A DNA stretch of 12,274 bases from Bacteroidetes bacterium UBA2322 (GTDB lineage Bacteria > Bacteroidota > Bacteroidia > Chitinophagales > UBA2359), in the NCBI GenBank assembly GCA_002345145.1, contig DDVC01000113.1:1-12274 (forward strand), in the 5' to 3' direction. How positions within the stretch are numbered: position 1 is the first letter of the stretch; every line of letters begins with the position of its first letter. Below are positions 9,301 through 12,274 of the stretch, one piece after another. The translations under genes were made by a program, and so were the position numbers. The notes beneath the pieces are model-generated. The model did not search any database. It had not been told where the DNA came from and worked only from the letters and a program-made list of their open reading frames with translations.

Positions 9301-11503
9301 CACCTCCCACCCCCGGCGGGCTTACCCCGTTGGTGCCGTTGCTGGCATTGCCGGGCAAGAGTTGGGTGCGCACAATCTGAAAATCGGAACAGCCATCGCA
9401 ATGCAGCACGTAGGTAGAAGCGCCTGAGCCGGAGGTAGTGGGCGCATTGGCGGTGGTAATGGTAAGGTCTTGCAGCCTGAAATAGCTGATTTGTACGCCA
9501 TACAGCGCTACTATGCGCCGCTCGTTTACCCCGCCCTCTGTATTGAGCGCGGTGCGGTGTATGGTAGTAGCGCCCGGCTGGCTGGTTTTTACCCAGTTAT
9601 TGGCGGGGTCAAAACCACCCTCAATGGTCATGTTGCTGTATATGTTTATCGGGTTGTCAAAATTATACGTGCCAATTGCCATTTTAATGGTGGCATTGTT
9701 ACAAGCGGCTTGGGTAATGGCATTTAGCAAATTGGTAGGGCTGCTTGGGCTCAGCCCTGTTCCGGAGCCGGTGGGCGTAACATATAAATTGGTACATACA
9801 TCGGGTGGTGGAAGGCTAACGCCAATGTTTACCGATGCCTGTGCCGTACACCCAAAAGCATTGGTAACCGTTACGCTATAAGCGCCCGATGCGGTAGGGG
9901 TAATGGTAGGGTTGGCAACAGTGGCGCTGCTCAACCCCGCTGCCGGCGACCATTGGTAGCTGATTACATCGGGCGAGGTGAGGCTGTTTATGGTTATGCT
10001 TCCGCCGCCGCATACTACTATATTGCTGTTAGGATACAGGTTTACACTGGGCGAAGGATTAACGGTAACGGTAACTTGGTCGGTACTTTGGCAAAAATCG
10101 GAATACACCGCTGTAACCTGATAGGTGGTAGTGGCAGTAGGCGAGGCTATTACCGATGCCCCGTTGGTGGTATTGAGCCCTGTTGCGGGCGACCATGTGT
10201 AACTTACCACGCTTACGCCCGGAGGCAAAGGACCTATAATACTTGCATTAAGCGGCGCTGAACCACCGGCACAAATGCCCACATCGGCGCCGGCATTTAC
10301 CGGCGGGTTAGGATTAGGCGTTACATTTATGGTGTAGGAGTAAATGCCCGTAGCCACTATGGGGCAGGCGTTGTCTTGCATGGTAACGGTAAAAAAGTGC
10401 GTGCCAATGTCGGCATCGGTGGGTGTCCAGCAAAAAGTAGATGTGGTAGGATTGCTCACCGGACCGGGGGTAAAAGTAGCTCCCGATATGCCGCCGTTCC
10501 AGGTAGTGGTAATTTGGTTGCTTGCGTTGCTATCGTTGCCAATTATATCAAAACAAAGGGGCTGATTGGCACAGATAGAGGTGGAGTAAACGCCGCCTGC
10601 CCCGTTCATGCCCGATGCAGTAGGGGCAGCATTGTTGCAATTGACCACCGTAACCTGCATATCGCGCACCACCTCACCTATTTTTACCCCGTTTCGGTAC
10701 TCCTCTACCAGTACGCAAATAACGGCAACCTGCACTTGGTTGGGGGTAAAGTTAATGTCGCCGGTGGTGGGGTTAATGGTAATGCCCGATGCAGTACTGA
10801 GCGGATTGGGTCCGTTAAACCCGCCTGCATAAGTTACAGTGGTATTGGGCGCTTGCTCGCAGTTTACCAACGAAAACACCAATTGGTCGCCATCAGCGTC
10901 CACCACACCGTGGTTGTAAAATACGGGTTGGTTTACGCAGGTAAACGGCACCGGCGGGTTCAAAAACTGCGGCGAGGTATTACAAGTAGGCAAAGTATTA
11001 TTGATATTGGCTTCTACATACAGGTTTTGGTTACCCGGTCCGTTGAGCGAGGTAATGGCGTTGTTTCGGCAGCACTCAGACCAACGCAAAATCCAATCGC
11101 TGCCGCAACCCGGAGGCAGGGTAAGTGTGCCTTGGTAAAACCACTGTTGCACCCCATACGGACCATTGCCGCCGCAAGCGCTCTGCTGCCCGGGGCAAAG
11201 CGGGGTAATATCTTGCGGATTGGCAGCCAAAGGCGGAATGGGCGGCACCAAAGTAAGGGTAATACTGCCCGATACGCCACACTGCGCCGAGCTGTACTGT
11301 ATGGCATACGAACCGCCGGGGGTAATGCCCTTGCAATCTCTAAAAAATTTCAGTATTATAAGGTATTGGTTACTGCCAAGGCAGCCGTAGGTTAAATCGG
11401 CTCCCATGGCGTGGGTGGCATACAGGGCAGGCGTATGCAGCAAACCTGCTAAAAGGAGGAAACAACAAATAAAGGTTGCGCTACGGGTAAAGGTTGTGTG
11501 CAT
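353..11503 (-). CDS. giant multi-domain surface adhesin with T9SS type B (CHU_C) sorting domain
   Basis: This 3,716-residue protein starts at ATG 11503-11501 and stops at TAG (353-355). The start is chosen because a signal peptide follows directly (residues 1-29). Approximate domain order: HAMG-type N-terminal domain 30-290, cadherin/Ig-like 305-395, two PKD/Ig-like modules 400-563, beta-helix-like 570-1005 with glycine-rich insertion, PKD 1086-1165, Ig-like 1167-1246, three SprB-like repeats 1247-1482, six CHU_C-associated Ig domains 1571-2043, mixed modules 2045-2414, five Y-x-W repeats 2415-2762, a Cys-rich segment 2846-2975, duplicated modules 3121-3468, two Ig-like modules 3469-3624 and the sorting domain 3625-3716. 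By family knowledge it should be exported by Sec and then T9SS and displayed on or released from the outer membrane. A role in adhesion, gliding or matrix formation is inferred. No catalytic motif was seen. It is not called SprB, because the CHU_C domain is shared by many unrelated giant proteins. It is the only gene in the window, so no operon context is visible. Confidence 0.96.
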   Translation of the reverse strand: MHTTFTRSATFICCFLLLAGLLHTPALYATHAMGADLTYGCLGSNQYLIILKFFRDCKGITPGGSYAIQYSSAQCGVSGSITLTLVPPIPPLAANPQDITPLCPGQQSACGGNGPYGVQQWFYQGTLTLPPGCGSDWILRWSECCRNNAITSLNGPGNQNLYVEANINNTLPTCNTSPQFLNPPVPFTCVNQPVFYNHGVVDADGDQLVFSLVNCEQAPNTTVTYAGGFNGPNPLSTASGITINPTTGDINFTPNQVQVAVICVLVEEYRNGVKIGEVVRDMQVTVVNCNNAAPTASGMNGAGGVYSTSICANQPLCFDIIGNDSNASNQITTTWNGGISGATFTPGPVSNPTTSTFCWTPTDADIGTHFFTVTMQDNACPIVATGIYSYTINVTPNPNPPVNAGADVGICAGGSAPLNASIIGPLPPGVSVVSYTWSPATGLNTTNGASVIASPTATTTYQVTAVYSDFCQSTDQVTVTVNPSPSVNLYPNSNIVVCGGGSITINSLTSPDVISYQWSPAAGLSSATVANPTITPTASGAYSVTVTNAFGCTAQASVNIGVSLPPPDVCTNLYVTPTGSGTGLSPSSPTNLLNAITQAACNNATIKMAIGTYNFDNPINIYSNMTIEGGFDPANNWVKTSQPGATTIHRTALNTEGGVNERRIVALYGVQISYFRLQDLTITTANAPTTSGSGASTYVLHCDGCSDFQIVRTQLLPGNASNGTNGVSPPGVGGGSAGGNGGNGGAQGSGCNNAGAAGTTGQTVAGGGGAGGSGGAGGNGTGCTLGCGSSGNNGNNGSNGQPGPAGANAPAAAPPAPAMNYPFFVPATQSASGGNGTGGGGGGGGGGAATGTCCSGSFSGNAAGGAGGGGGFGGAGGTGGFGGGGSFGAYLVNNGGGSFIDCNIALTPVANGGLPGNGQQGTLGTAGSAGTSRTCTPIIGGSTTRTGGNGGAGGAGGAGGNGQPGAPGVSSRIAVQGALPQVQVNGAPQAMAAGFNSPIVFNLAAQPVITVSNVSCTYTNVTYTGGPFTNLGAGATNPPGAVTQYTGTGRKTPVLGPHQYVGFHNIAIDGSAPPGILTTANPTGIPDQYFVCQGDAASFTSTVTYGLTYHWNFGGAVAPNTYDGPNFQSVSGLTFNTPGTFTITHYIVTDCCGPSPSKQITLIVDPLPVITSVTASPQNTCQGGAVTLSVTGTAATFEWSPASSVTPATGTTVTANPTATTTYQVTALSASGNCVVTQNITVTVLPPPTVSLTATNAVCTPNGAVNSSVSGGSGNFSYAWDTNNDNIPDAFTPNLSNLAVGSYTVTVTDNVSGCQVTQSVNVNPGAGSLSAFVQNNTTAGCSGAADGTATIGVVGGAPPYSYAWSPNVSNTASAAGLAAGNYTVTVSAAGCTSVVSFSIFGPAPVQLQLLEVTPNTCSTANNGSFLVDATGGNSSAYTFAVSGPNGFTAAGNNQTGLQSGNYTVTVTDANNCTATLNVNVPATGADDVATLSYPGVNFCQGQALTLAPNITGVQGGTFTAAPAGLTMSASGIINVDASSSGSYTITYNTAGAPTSVCPITVTYSLTLHPSPVLPPLQTDACEGETIDLSSLTPALPNVTFTWFAGTPATGTNLGATPTITATATGGITYWLQATDATTGCADEEPLTINITTPTFTTNPPPTPCTGETLDLTTLNGTGNGAFEWYDAQPASGNLITAPVTITANTSFWVLFTQNGSGCQNEAEVTITLAPQPVFTINPPPLPCPGESIVLSTLNGTGNGAFEWYDAQAPAGNPLTDITLTADVTLWVQFTDAATGCTAGQQVPFTYTPELVVSTLPPPVVCAGETIDVNLLNGSQNGTYLWYDAPNAGNLITSPISVTAATSVWVVFTDALTGCQATAEVVLTPAPAPALSYIQPSPLCIGQSLNLTTLNGIEPGIYEWYDAEPSSGNLITDPISFSTSNIVWLLFTDAATGCQDSAFVFIPVSPQPVFTLNAPTAVCAGEPVTLSTLQGAGNGLFTWFEGNPTLGQLAPAQVTPAPGNEYWAVFTDNTTGCTDAASVSIPVLPLPTATLSGNAAICPGSSANITVTLTGTPNWTITYTNGAATFTHTATASPAAISVTPTANTTYSLTGVTDGNGCVATNLSGSATVSLLDSPVYNNLSTQCNATNDGFTVSFNLSGGNAATYNVTGSVSGSITQSGGVYTFTSNTIPSGSGYNFTLTDANNCAPVVINGNPVLCNCTTDAGTMTNTTPNTLCDTGQTFTALHNGNQTLEPDDIAVYVLHTNSGGVLGTIIASNPASGSFAFAPPMQYGVTYYISLVAANNNGAGFIDVTDPCLSVAPGTPVVFFPIPTATLSGNATICAGDATNLTFTLTGTPPYNLTYTDNAGNTYTEIANTSQHTVQVSPAADITYTLTALTDAHCTGAVQGSAAITVVAQPQPAITGNNPICTGETITLDAGAGYAAYLWQDGSTGQTLTVTASGVYLVTVSLASGCEGYANAAVTVNTPPAPVILGNVGFCPGSSGITLDAGAGYAAYTWQDGSTAQTLAVTASGNYSVTVTDGNNCTGSATVNAAPFTTTPPTISGNLGICSYETTTLTASSGYTAYLWDTGETTESITTNAAGAHSVTVTDGNGCTASASLSVTVNAAPTVNIGGSTTFCTGDNTTLNATAGFTSYLWTGGATTQSTTVNAAGTYGVTVTNAAGCTGSASVSVTESTSLNPVILETPACQNTVLDAGAGFGSYSWAPGGETTSGITVTQSGTYSVTVSNSATCTGEAAITITVAQPATANAGQDAVVCGYVYPLAASGISGSWSYNGAGNVVFTNPNTPNTLVTVDDCGVYDFIWTENNGLCQTPDTVQVGFVDAPEVIGACPPEEENVCGNSVGITPASVVGSLCSVSDCPAGGTEWNNILAALGIDCAPIAGTCHWEWEFLDGPQSAASVSFVPDEFTPDVTVTVTPFGRYRFRWVCDLPANCPLQGCGATFADKIYHFIEPLQAFEVAVCDPTPGSYTVTINLIGGLPPYIVNGNPVFGNVYTETLPVGAPYNFFIESGSPVCPPAVVSGISPDCTCPPPPLTIGGNLQICPGETTTLSATPGYAQYLWMPGAMNTPDMLVFAGGMYSVTITDVAGCTASASVVVVESVPITVNAGLDDSTCDLFYALNATPATGGTWSSPNAGVTFSNPNSATATATVPNFGSYTFTYTVTDINGCTNADDVAITFTDTPVVNAGPDAQTCGLTYALSATPLNNGAWSSPDAGVTFSNPNSATATATVPTYGSYTFVWTVTGASGNCDGNDAVQVSFAEQLAVSNQNTECFGLTYTVSFTLSGGNAAGYAFTGTSGTFDATTGVFTSLPIASGSPYNITITDGSVCEPVVVQGSFDCACVTFAGTMPLTPITLCGGGEITITNNGDEFFDDFDALTYVLHTGSSTALGTVLAQNENGTFTIAPPLLQAGVTYYVSAVAGNPDGAGGVDFTDICLSVAAGTPVSFTNPPTLNALPDQTICAGETFDLSALQQADLSGSFNWYSQNPALGGSPITATVSPTANATYWVIYNEGLCADTAAVNIAVSAVTITDITPNQTIAEGQSVSLTATATSTGGDAVTLTWQGLTGSNPTVQPTQTTTYTVTATNAAGCTATAQATITVIRQNALLIPNAFSPNADGVNDVFRVWGANIAEIEMYVYDRWGKRMFETKTTDILQGWDGTNNGVDAELGVYVFYVNATFTDGKQEFLKGNVTLVR
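356..631 (-). other. C-terminal CHU_C / gliding motility-associated sorting domain
   Basis: Residues 3625-3716 contain the diagnostic IPNAFSPNADGVND motif. Next come FRVWG, a Y-V-YDRWGKRMFE core, GWDG with a downstream GVYVFYV strand, and the terminal FLKGNVTLVR. This is the Bacteroidota 'gliding motility-associated C-terminal domain' (CHU_C, TIGR04131-like), the type B T9SS sorting signal. The length of about 92 residues and the ending within a few residues of the last strand are as expected, so the 3' end of the gene is intact. Type B substrates often depend on a SprF/PorP-like partner, and no such gene lies in this window. Confidence 0.95.
1752..2041 (-). repeat. 50-bp perfect intragenic direct repeat (1752-1801 and 1992-2041)
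   Basis: Positions 1752-1801 and 1992-2041 are identical over 50 bp and lie exactly 240 bp (80 codons) apart. They fall in two adjacent modules (residues 3121-3203 and 3204-3281) that share AGVTFSNPNSATATATVP. Flanking sequence is similar but not identical. Identity over 50 bases, including third codon positions, points to recent duplication or gene conversion rather than selection on protein sequence alone. Confidence 0.93.
2576..2968 (-). other. cysteine-rich unique segment of the giant protein
   Basis: Residues 2846-2976 do not match the repeat types around them. They contain at least nine cysteines (2850, 2858, 2874, 2879, 2897, 2904, 2947, 2953, 2958) and unusual aromatic clusters (CHWEWEF, GRYRFRWVC, KIYHF). 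The segment sits between the Y-x-W array with its following Ig-like module and a copy of the LSGGN-type module at about 2978-3050. It could be a distinct ligand-binding or disulfide-stabilised domain. I do not recognise the family. Confidence 0.6.
3218..4261 (-). repeat. five tandem short Y-x-W Ig-like repeats
   Basis: Residues 2415-2762 comprise five modules of about 70 residues. They share a cysteine start, then TLDAGAGY-A-AY-x-W-x-x-G-x-T, a T/S-rich strand, G-x-[YH]-x-V-T-V and a GC motif. A sixth copy sits apart at 3051-3120 (CPGETTTLSATPGYAQYLW). Copies 1 and 2 share a 33-bp identical nucleotide block (3966-3998 and 4179-4211, exactly 213 bp or 71 codons apart), evidence of recent duplication or gene conversion. 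They are probably stalk-forming beta-sandwiches; no enzymatic residues are visible. Confidence 0.8.
5375..6793 (-). repeat. six tandem CHU_C-associated Ig-like domains
   Basis: Residues 1571-2043 contain six modules of 76-81 residues. Each has a C-x-G-[EQ] motif, then a [ST]TLNG-type turn, E-W-[YF]-[DE]-A with a GNLIT-type strand, a strand of the form [YF/VW]-W-[VL]-x-F-T, and a GC motif (for example CTGETLDLTTLNGTGNGAFEWYD). A seventh copy lies apart at 3469-3546 (CAGETFDLSALQ, NWYSQNPALGGSPI). These match the 'Ig-like domain, CHU_C associated' type. The conserved cysteine pair in each module suggests one disulfide per domain. The modules have diverged, except for nearly identical nucleotide blocks between the second and third copies (around 6207-6250 and 6444-6487). 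Confidence 0.82.
7058..7765 (-). repeat. three SprB-like repeats
   Basis: Residues 1247-1482 hold three modules of about 75-80 residues. Each starts with a cysteine followed by N/D-G (CTPNGAVNSSVSGGSG, CSGAADGTATIGVVGG, CSTANNGSFLVDATGG). Each continues with a Y-A-W or Y-T-F strand and ends in G-[SN]-YTVTV followed by a GC or NC motif. This is the pattern of the SprB repeat family found in Flavobacterium johnsoniae SprB and many other T9SS-exported giant proteins. The role is presumably as an elongated stalk; no binding partner can be inferred. Confidence 0.72.
8489..9796 (-). other. right-handed beta-helix-like domain with glycine-rich insertion
   Basis: Residues 570-1005 begin TNLYVTPTGSGTGLSPSSPT, resembling the start of DUF1565/pectate-lyase-like beta-helix domains. 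Short strand-turn rungs follow: NATIKMAIGTYNF, INIYSNMTIEGGF, TTIHRTAL, RLQDLTITTAN and FQIVRTQLLPGN. The rungs are interrupted by a glycine-rich stretch from about 719 and appear to resume at about 887-908 (SFGAYLVNNGGGSFIDCNIAL) and 970-1010. Known beta-helix domains bind or cleave polysaccharide, but no catalytic residues can be assigned here, so binding or scaffolding is more likely. The fold assignment rests on sequence pattern only. Confidence 0.6.
8579..9349 (-). repeat. glycine-rich low-complexity coding region
   Basis: Residues 719-975 are dominated by Gly with Asn, Ala and Ser. They include runs such as GGAGGSGGAGGNG, collagen-like G-x-y triplets (GNNGNNGSNGQPGPAG, residues 791-806; GQPGAPG, residues 962-968) and ten consecutive glycines at 838-847. 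A few cysteines (C751, C783, C787, C853, C854, C902, C935) may crosslink the loops. A short non-Gly island around 808-830 (APAAAPPAPAMNYPFFVP) splits it. The region lies inside the beta-helix-like domain, which suggests long flexible loops projecting from helix rungs. On the opposite strand it reads as proline-rich, producing a spurious open frame. Confidence 0.85.
10634..11416 (-). other. N-terminal HAMG-type domain with cadherin-like extension
   Basis: Residues 30-290 open with THAMGADLTYGCLGSNQY followed by FFRDCKG. This signature is common at the mature N-terminus of large Bacteroidota proteins that end in CHU_C domains. The part to about residue 178 is rich in cysteine (C41, C57, C75, C103, C110, C133, C144, C145, C174), so disulfides are likely. 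The stretch 180-290 contains VDADGDQLVFSL and ITINPTTGDINFTP, a cadherin/dystroglycan-like beta-sandwich pattern. I know of no established molecular function for this domain; a structural or anchoring role is inferred. Confidence 0.7.
11417..11503 (-). other. Sec signal peptide of the giant protein
   Basis: Residues 1-29 begin MHTTFTRSATF, with one arginine at position 7. A hydrophobic core (FICCFLLLAGLL) follows, then a polar stretch ending in ALYA before THAMGADL. Cleavage after A29 is the likeliest site; A32 is an alternative. The cysteines at 13 and 14 lie inside the hydrophobic core and do not form a convincing lipobox, because no small-residue triplet followed by Cys sits at a cleavage position. 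A lipoprotein is therefore less likely than a soluble T9SS substrate. Confidence 0.88.
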
Positions 11504-11544
11504 AGTTTAGTTTGTTAGTTTTAGGCGTATTTATTTCTTGTGCG

Positions 11545-11577
11545 TAAAAATAGAGAAAAACGGCTAAAAATAAGCAA
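11545..11577 (-). promoter_or_regulatory. candidate Bacteroidota-type promoter for the giant gene
   Basis: On the minus strand, TATTTTTA (11552-11545) resembles the Bacteroidota -7 element TAnnTTTG with the last base mismatched. TTG (11577-11575) lies 22 bases upstream as a possible -33 element. This would give a leader of about 35 nt. The leader just before the ATG is A-rich (AACTAACAAACTAAACT) with no Shine-Dalgarno sequence, which is normal for the phylum. The match is partial, and AT-rich DNA gives such matches by chance. Confidence 0.25.
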
Positions 11578-11612
11578 TGCACGCATTTTTTGTGGGGAGG
11601 GGGCAGGGAGTC

Positions 11613-11634
11613 GCGGTACTTGTACTGCTTTTTT
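11613..11634 (+). terminator. terminator-like hairpin plus T-tract in unit 1
   Basis: GCGGTAC at 11613-11619 pairs with GTACTGC at 11622-11628 (one G-T wobble) and is followed by six T at 11629-11634. This is the layout of an intrinsic terminator for rightward transcription, although the 2-base centre means some inner pairs must open. No rightward gene is seen that it would end, so the likeness may be incidental to the repeat. Confidence 0.35.
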
Positions 11635-11766
11635 CTACTTTTTACTACGTTACAAGTACCGTATCTCCCCATGTAAAAACTGGGAGCCGCGGTACTTGTA
11701 CCGCCTTTTCTTCTACTTATTATTACGTTACAAGTGCCGTAGCTCCCCATATGAAAACAGGGTGCC

Positions 11767-11790
11767 GCGGAACATGTACCGCTTTTTTTT
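11767..11790 (+). terminator. terminator-like hairpin plus T-tract in unit 3
   Basis: GCGG at 11767-11770 pairs with CCGC at 11779-11782 around AACATGTA, with eight T at 11783-11790. The 4-bp stem is weaker than in unit 1 because of an A-A mismatch, but the T-tract is longer. It is duplicated exactly in unit 6. Confidence 0.3.
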
Positions 11791-11996
11791 ACTTATTACA
11801 ACGTTACAAATACCGTATCTCCCCATGTGAAAACAGGGAGCCGCGGTACTTGTACCGCCGTTCTTTTGTTTAATACTACGATACAAGTACCGTATCTCCC
11901 CATATGAAAACAGGGAGCCGCGGTACTTGTACCGCCGTTCTTTTGTTTAATACTACGATACAAGTACCGTATCTCCCCATATGAAAACAGGGTGCC

Positions 11997-12020
11997 GCGG
12001 AACATGTACCGCTTTTTTTT
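11997..12020 (+). terminator. terminator-like hairpin plus T-tract in unit 6
   Basis: This is the same sequence as in unit 3, displaced by 230 bp: GCGG at 11997-12000, CCGC at 12009-12012 and eight T at 12013-12020. Two copies of the same weak hairpin and T-tract show that it arose by duplication of the repeat unit, not independently. Confidence 0.3.
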
Positions 12021-12150
12021 ACTTATTACAACGTTACAAATACCGTATCTCCCCATGTAAAAACTGGGAGCCGCGGTACTTGTACCGCCGTTCTTTTGTT
12101 TAATACTACGATACAAGTACCGTATCTCCCCATGTAAAAACTGGGAGCCG

Positions 12151-12274
12151 GGGCTGTCCAAAAAGCCCACATCTTGCACATATTTACACAGAACTACTAT
12201 TTTTCTTGCTTTTAATCAGTCATAAACAAATCTGATTTTGTGCAATTTAACTGAGTTTCCGACTTTTTAGACAG
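12151..12274. mobile_element. putative MITE-like element or insertion-sequence end, cut by the window edge
   Basis: After GGGAGCCG the eighth repeat unit is replaced by GGGCTGTCCAAAAAG. CTGTCCAAAAAGCC (12154-12167) matches the reverse complement of the last 14 bases of the window, CTGTCTAAAAAGTC, at 12 of 14 positions, forming terminal inverted repeats. Nested inside are TTGCACA (12174-12180) with TGTGCAA (12239-12245), and AATCAG (12214-12219) with CTGATT (12232-12237). The segment could therefore fold as one long imperfect hairpin. CTGTC-AAAAAG ends occur on several bacterial IS families. No transposase is encoded in the 124 bp, so a non-autonomous element is favoured, but the window ends before the outer end and any target duplication can be seen. 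Confidence 0.5.

Larger units (their letters stand above)
11606..12150. repeat. tandem array of 76-78-bp units with internal inverted repeats (7 full units + 8 bp of an eighth)
   Basis: Units start with GGGAG or GGGTG at 11606, 11682, 11760, 11836, 11913, 11990 and 12066; a truncated unit starts at 12143. A typical unit (11836-11912) has left arm GGGAG-CCG-CGGTACTTGTA and right arm TACAAGTACCG-TAT-CTCCC around a loop of about 27 bases. The result is 11 bp plus 5 bp of stem with a 3x3 internal loop. The left arm is itself a near-palindrome, GCGGTACTTGTACCGC. Units 2, 4, 5 and 7 share the GGTACTTGTACC arm and unit 1 differs from it by one base. Units 3 and 6 form a second type (GGAACATGTACC, right arm TACAAATACC). 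Units 4 and 5 are identical. The array ends about 100 bp upstream of the giant gene's start. It reads open in several frames on both strands, but the period is not a multiple of three, so it is treated as non-coding. Confidence 0.95.

Noticed and set aside
10376..11395. Long plus-strand open frame of 339 codons
   Set aside because: It is antisense to the N-terminal and first PKD modules of the giant gene, with no recognisable domain. The sense strand there has clear family motifs.
353..11503. Frequent words such as GCCCGATG and GGTAACGG on the plus strand as a possible genomic signature or uptake sequence
   Set aside because: They are explained by recurring A-S-G and V-T-V-T dipeptides with biased codons (TCG GGC, GTT ACC) on the coding strand.
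353..11503. Naming the giant gene sprB or remA
   Set aside because: Only generic modules (CHU_C sorting domain, SprB-like and Ig-like repeats) are shared. There is no gliding gene neighbourhood and no full-length similarity that can be judged here.
11606..12142. CRISPR array reading of the 77-bp repeats
   Set aside because: The whole unit is repeated, including the segment between the palindromic arms, so there are no unique spacers.
11481..12179. Several open frames of 89-127 codons on both strands in the palindromic array, with repeated peptides such as GGTSTAAP
   Set aside because: They are translations of the 77-bp repeat. The period is not a multiple of three, frames on both strands are open, and one overlaps the start of the giant gene. 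There is no independent sign of coding.

Overview
The window most likely comes from a member of the Bacteroidota that has a type IX secretion system (T9SS). The main evidence is one giant leftward gene encoding a 3,716-residue protein. It has a Sec signal peptide, dozens of Ig/PKD/SprB-like adhesive modules and a C-terminal domain of the 'gliding motility-associated' CHU_C (type B T9SS sorting) family. The start codon has no Shine-Dalgarno sequence and an A-rich leader, which also fits this phylum. I cannot name the species.

Layout from left to right: positions 13-243 hold eleven perfectly abutting copies of a 21-bp direct repeat. Positions 244-352 are a short AT-rich spacer with a weak hairpin downstream of the giant gene's stop codon. 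Positions 353-11503 (minus strand) are the giant gene, about 91% of the window. Positions 11504-11605 are its AT-rich leader with a weak candidate promoter. Positions 11606-12150 are seven full units plus the first 8 bp of an eighth unit of a 76-78-bp repeat, each unit carrying an inverted repeat. Positions 12151-12274 look like a small mobile element or insertion-sequence end with terminal inverted repeats. It appears to have broken the eighth repeat unit, and its far end coincides with the window edge.

The giant protein is predicted to be exported by Sec and then moved through the outer membrane by T9SS, to act as a large surface adhesin or secreted matrix protein. It has an N-terminal 'HAMG' domain typical of such proteins. 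This is followed by cadherin/PKD-like modules, a right-handed beta-helix-like domain with a long glycine-rich insertion, three SprB-like repeats, six tandem CHU_C-associated Ig domains, five short Y-x-W Ig-like repeats, a cysteine-rich segment and several internally duplicated modules, ending with the sorting domain. No second protein-coding gene is supported. The many other open frames are antisense shadows of the repetitive gene or translations of the repeat array.

The most unusual points are that the gene is bracketed by two unrelated tandem repeat arrays, that the upstream array consists of foldable units of two sequence types, and that this array seems to have been interrupted by a mobile element. 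No complete new enzymatic or defence system is visible.
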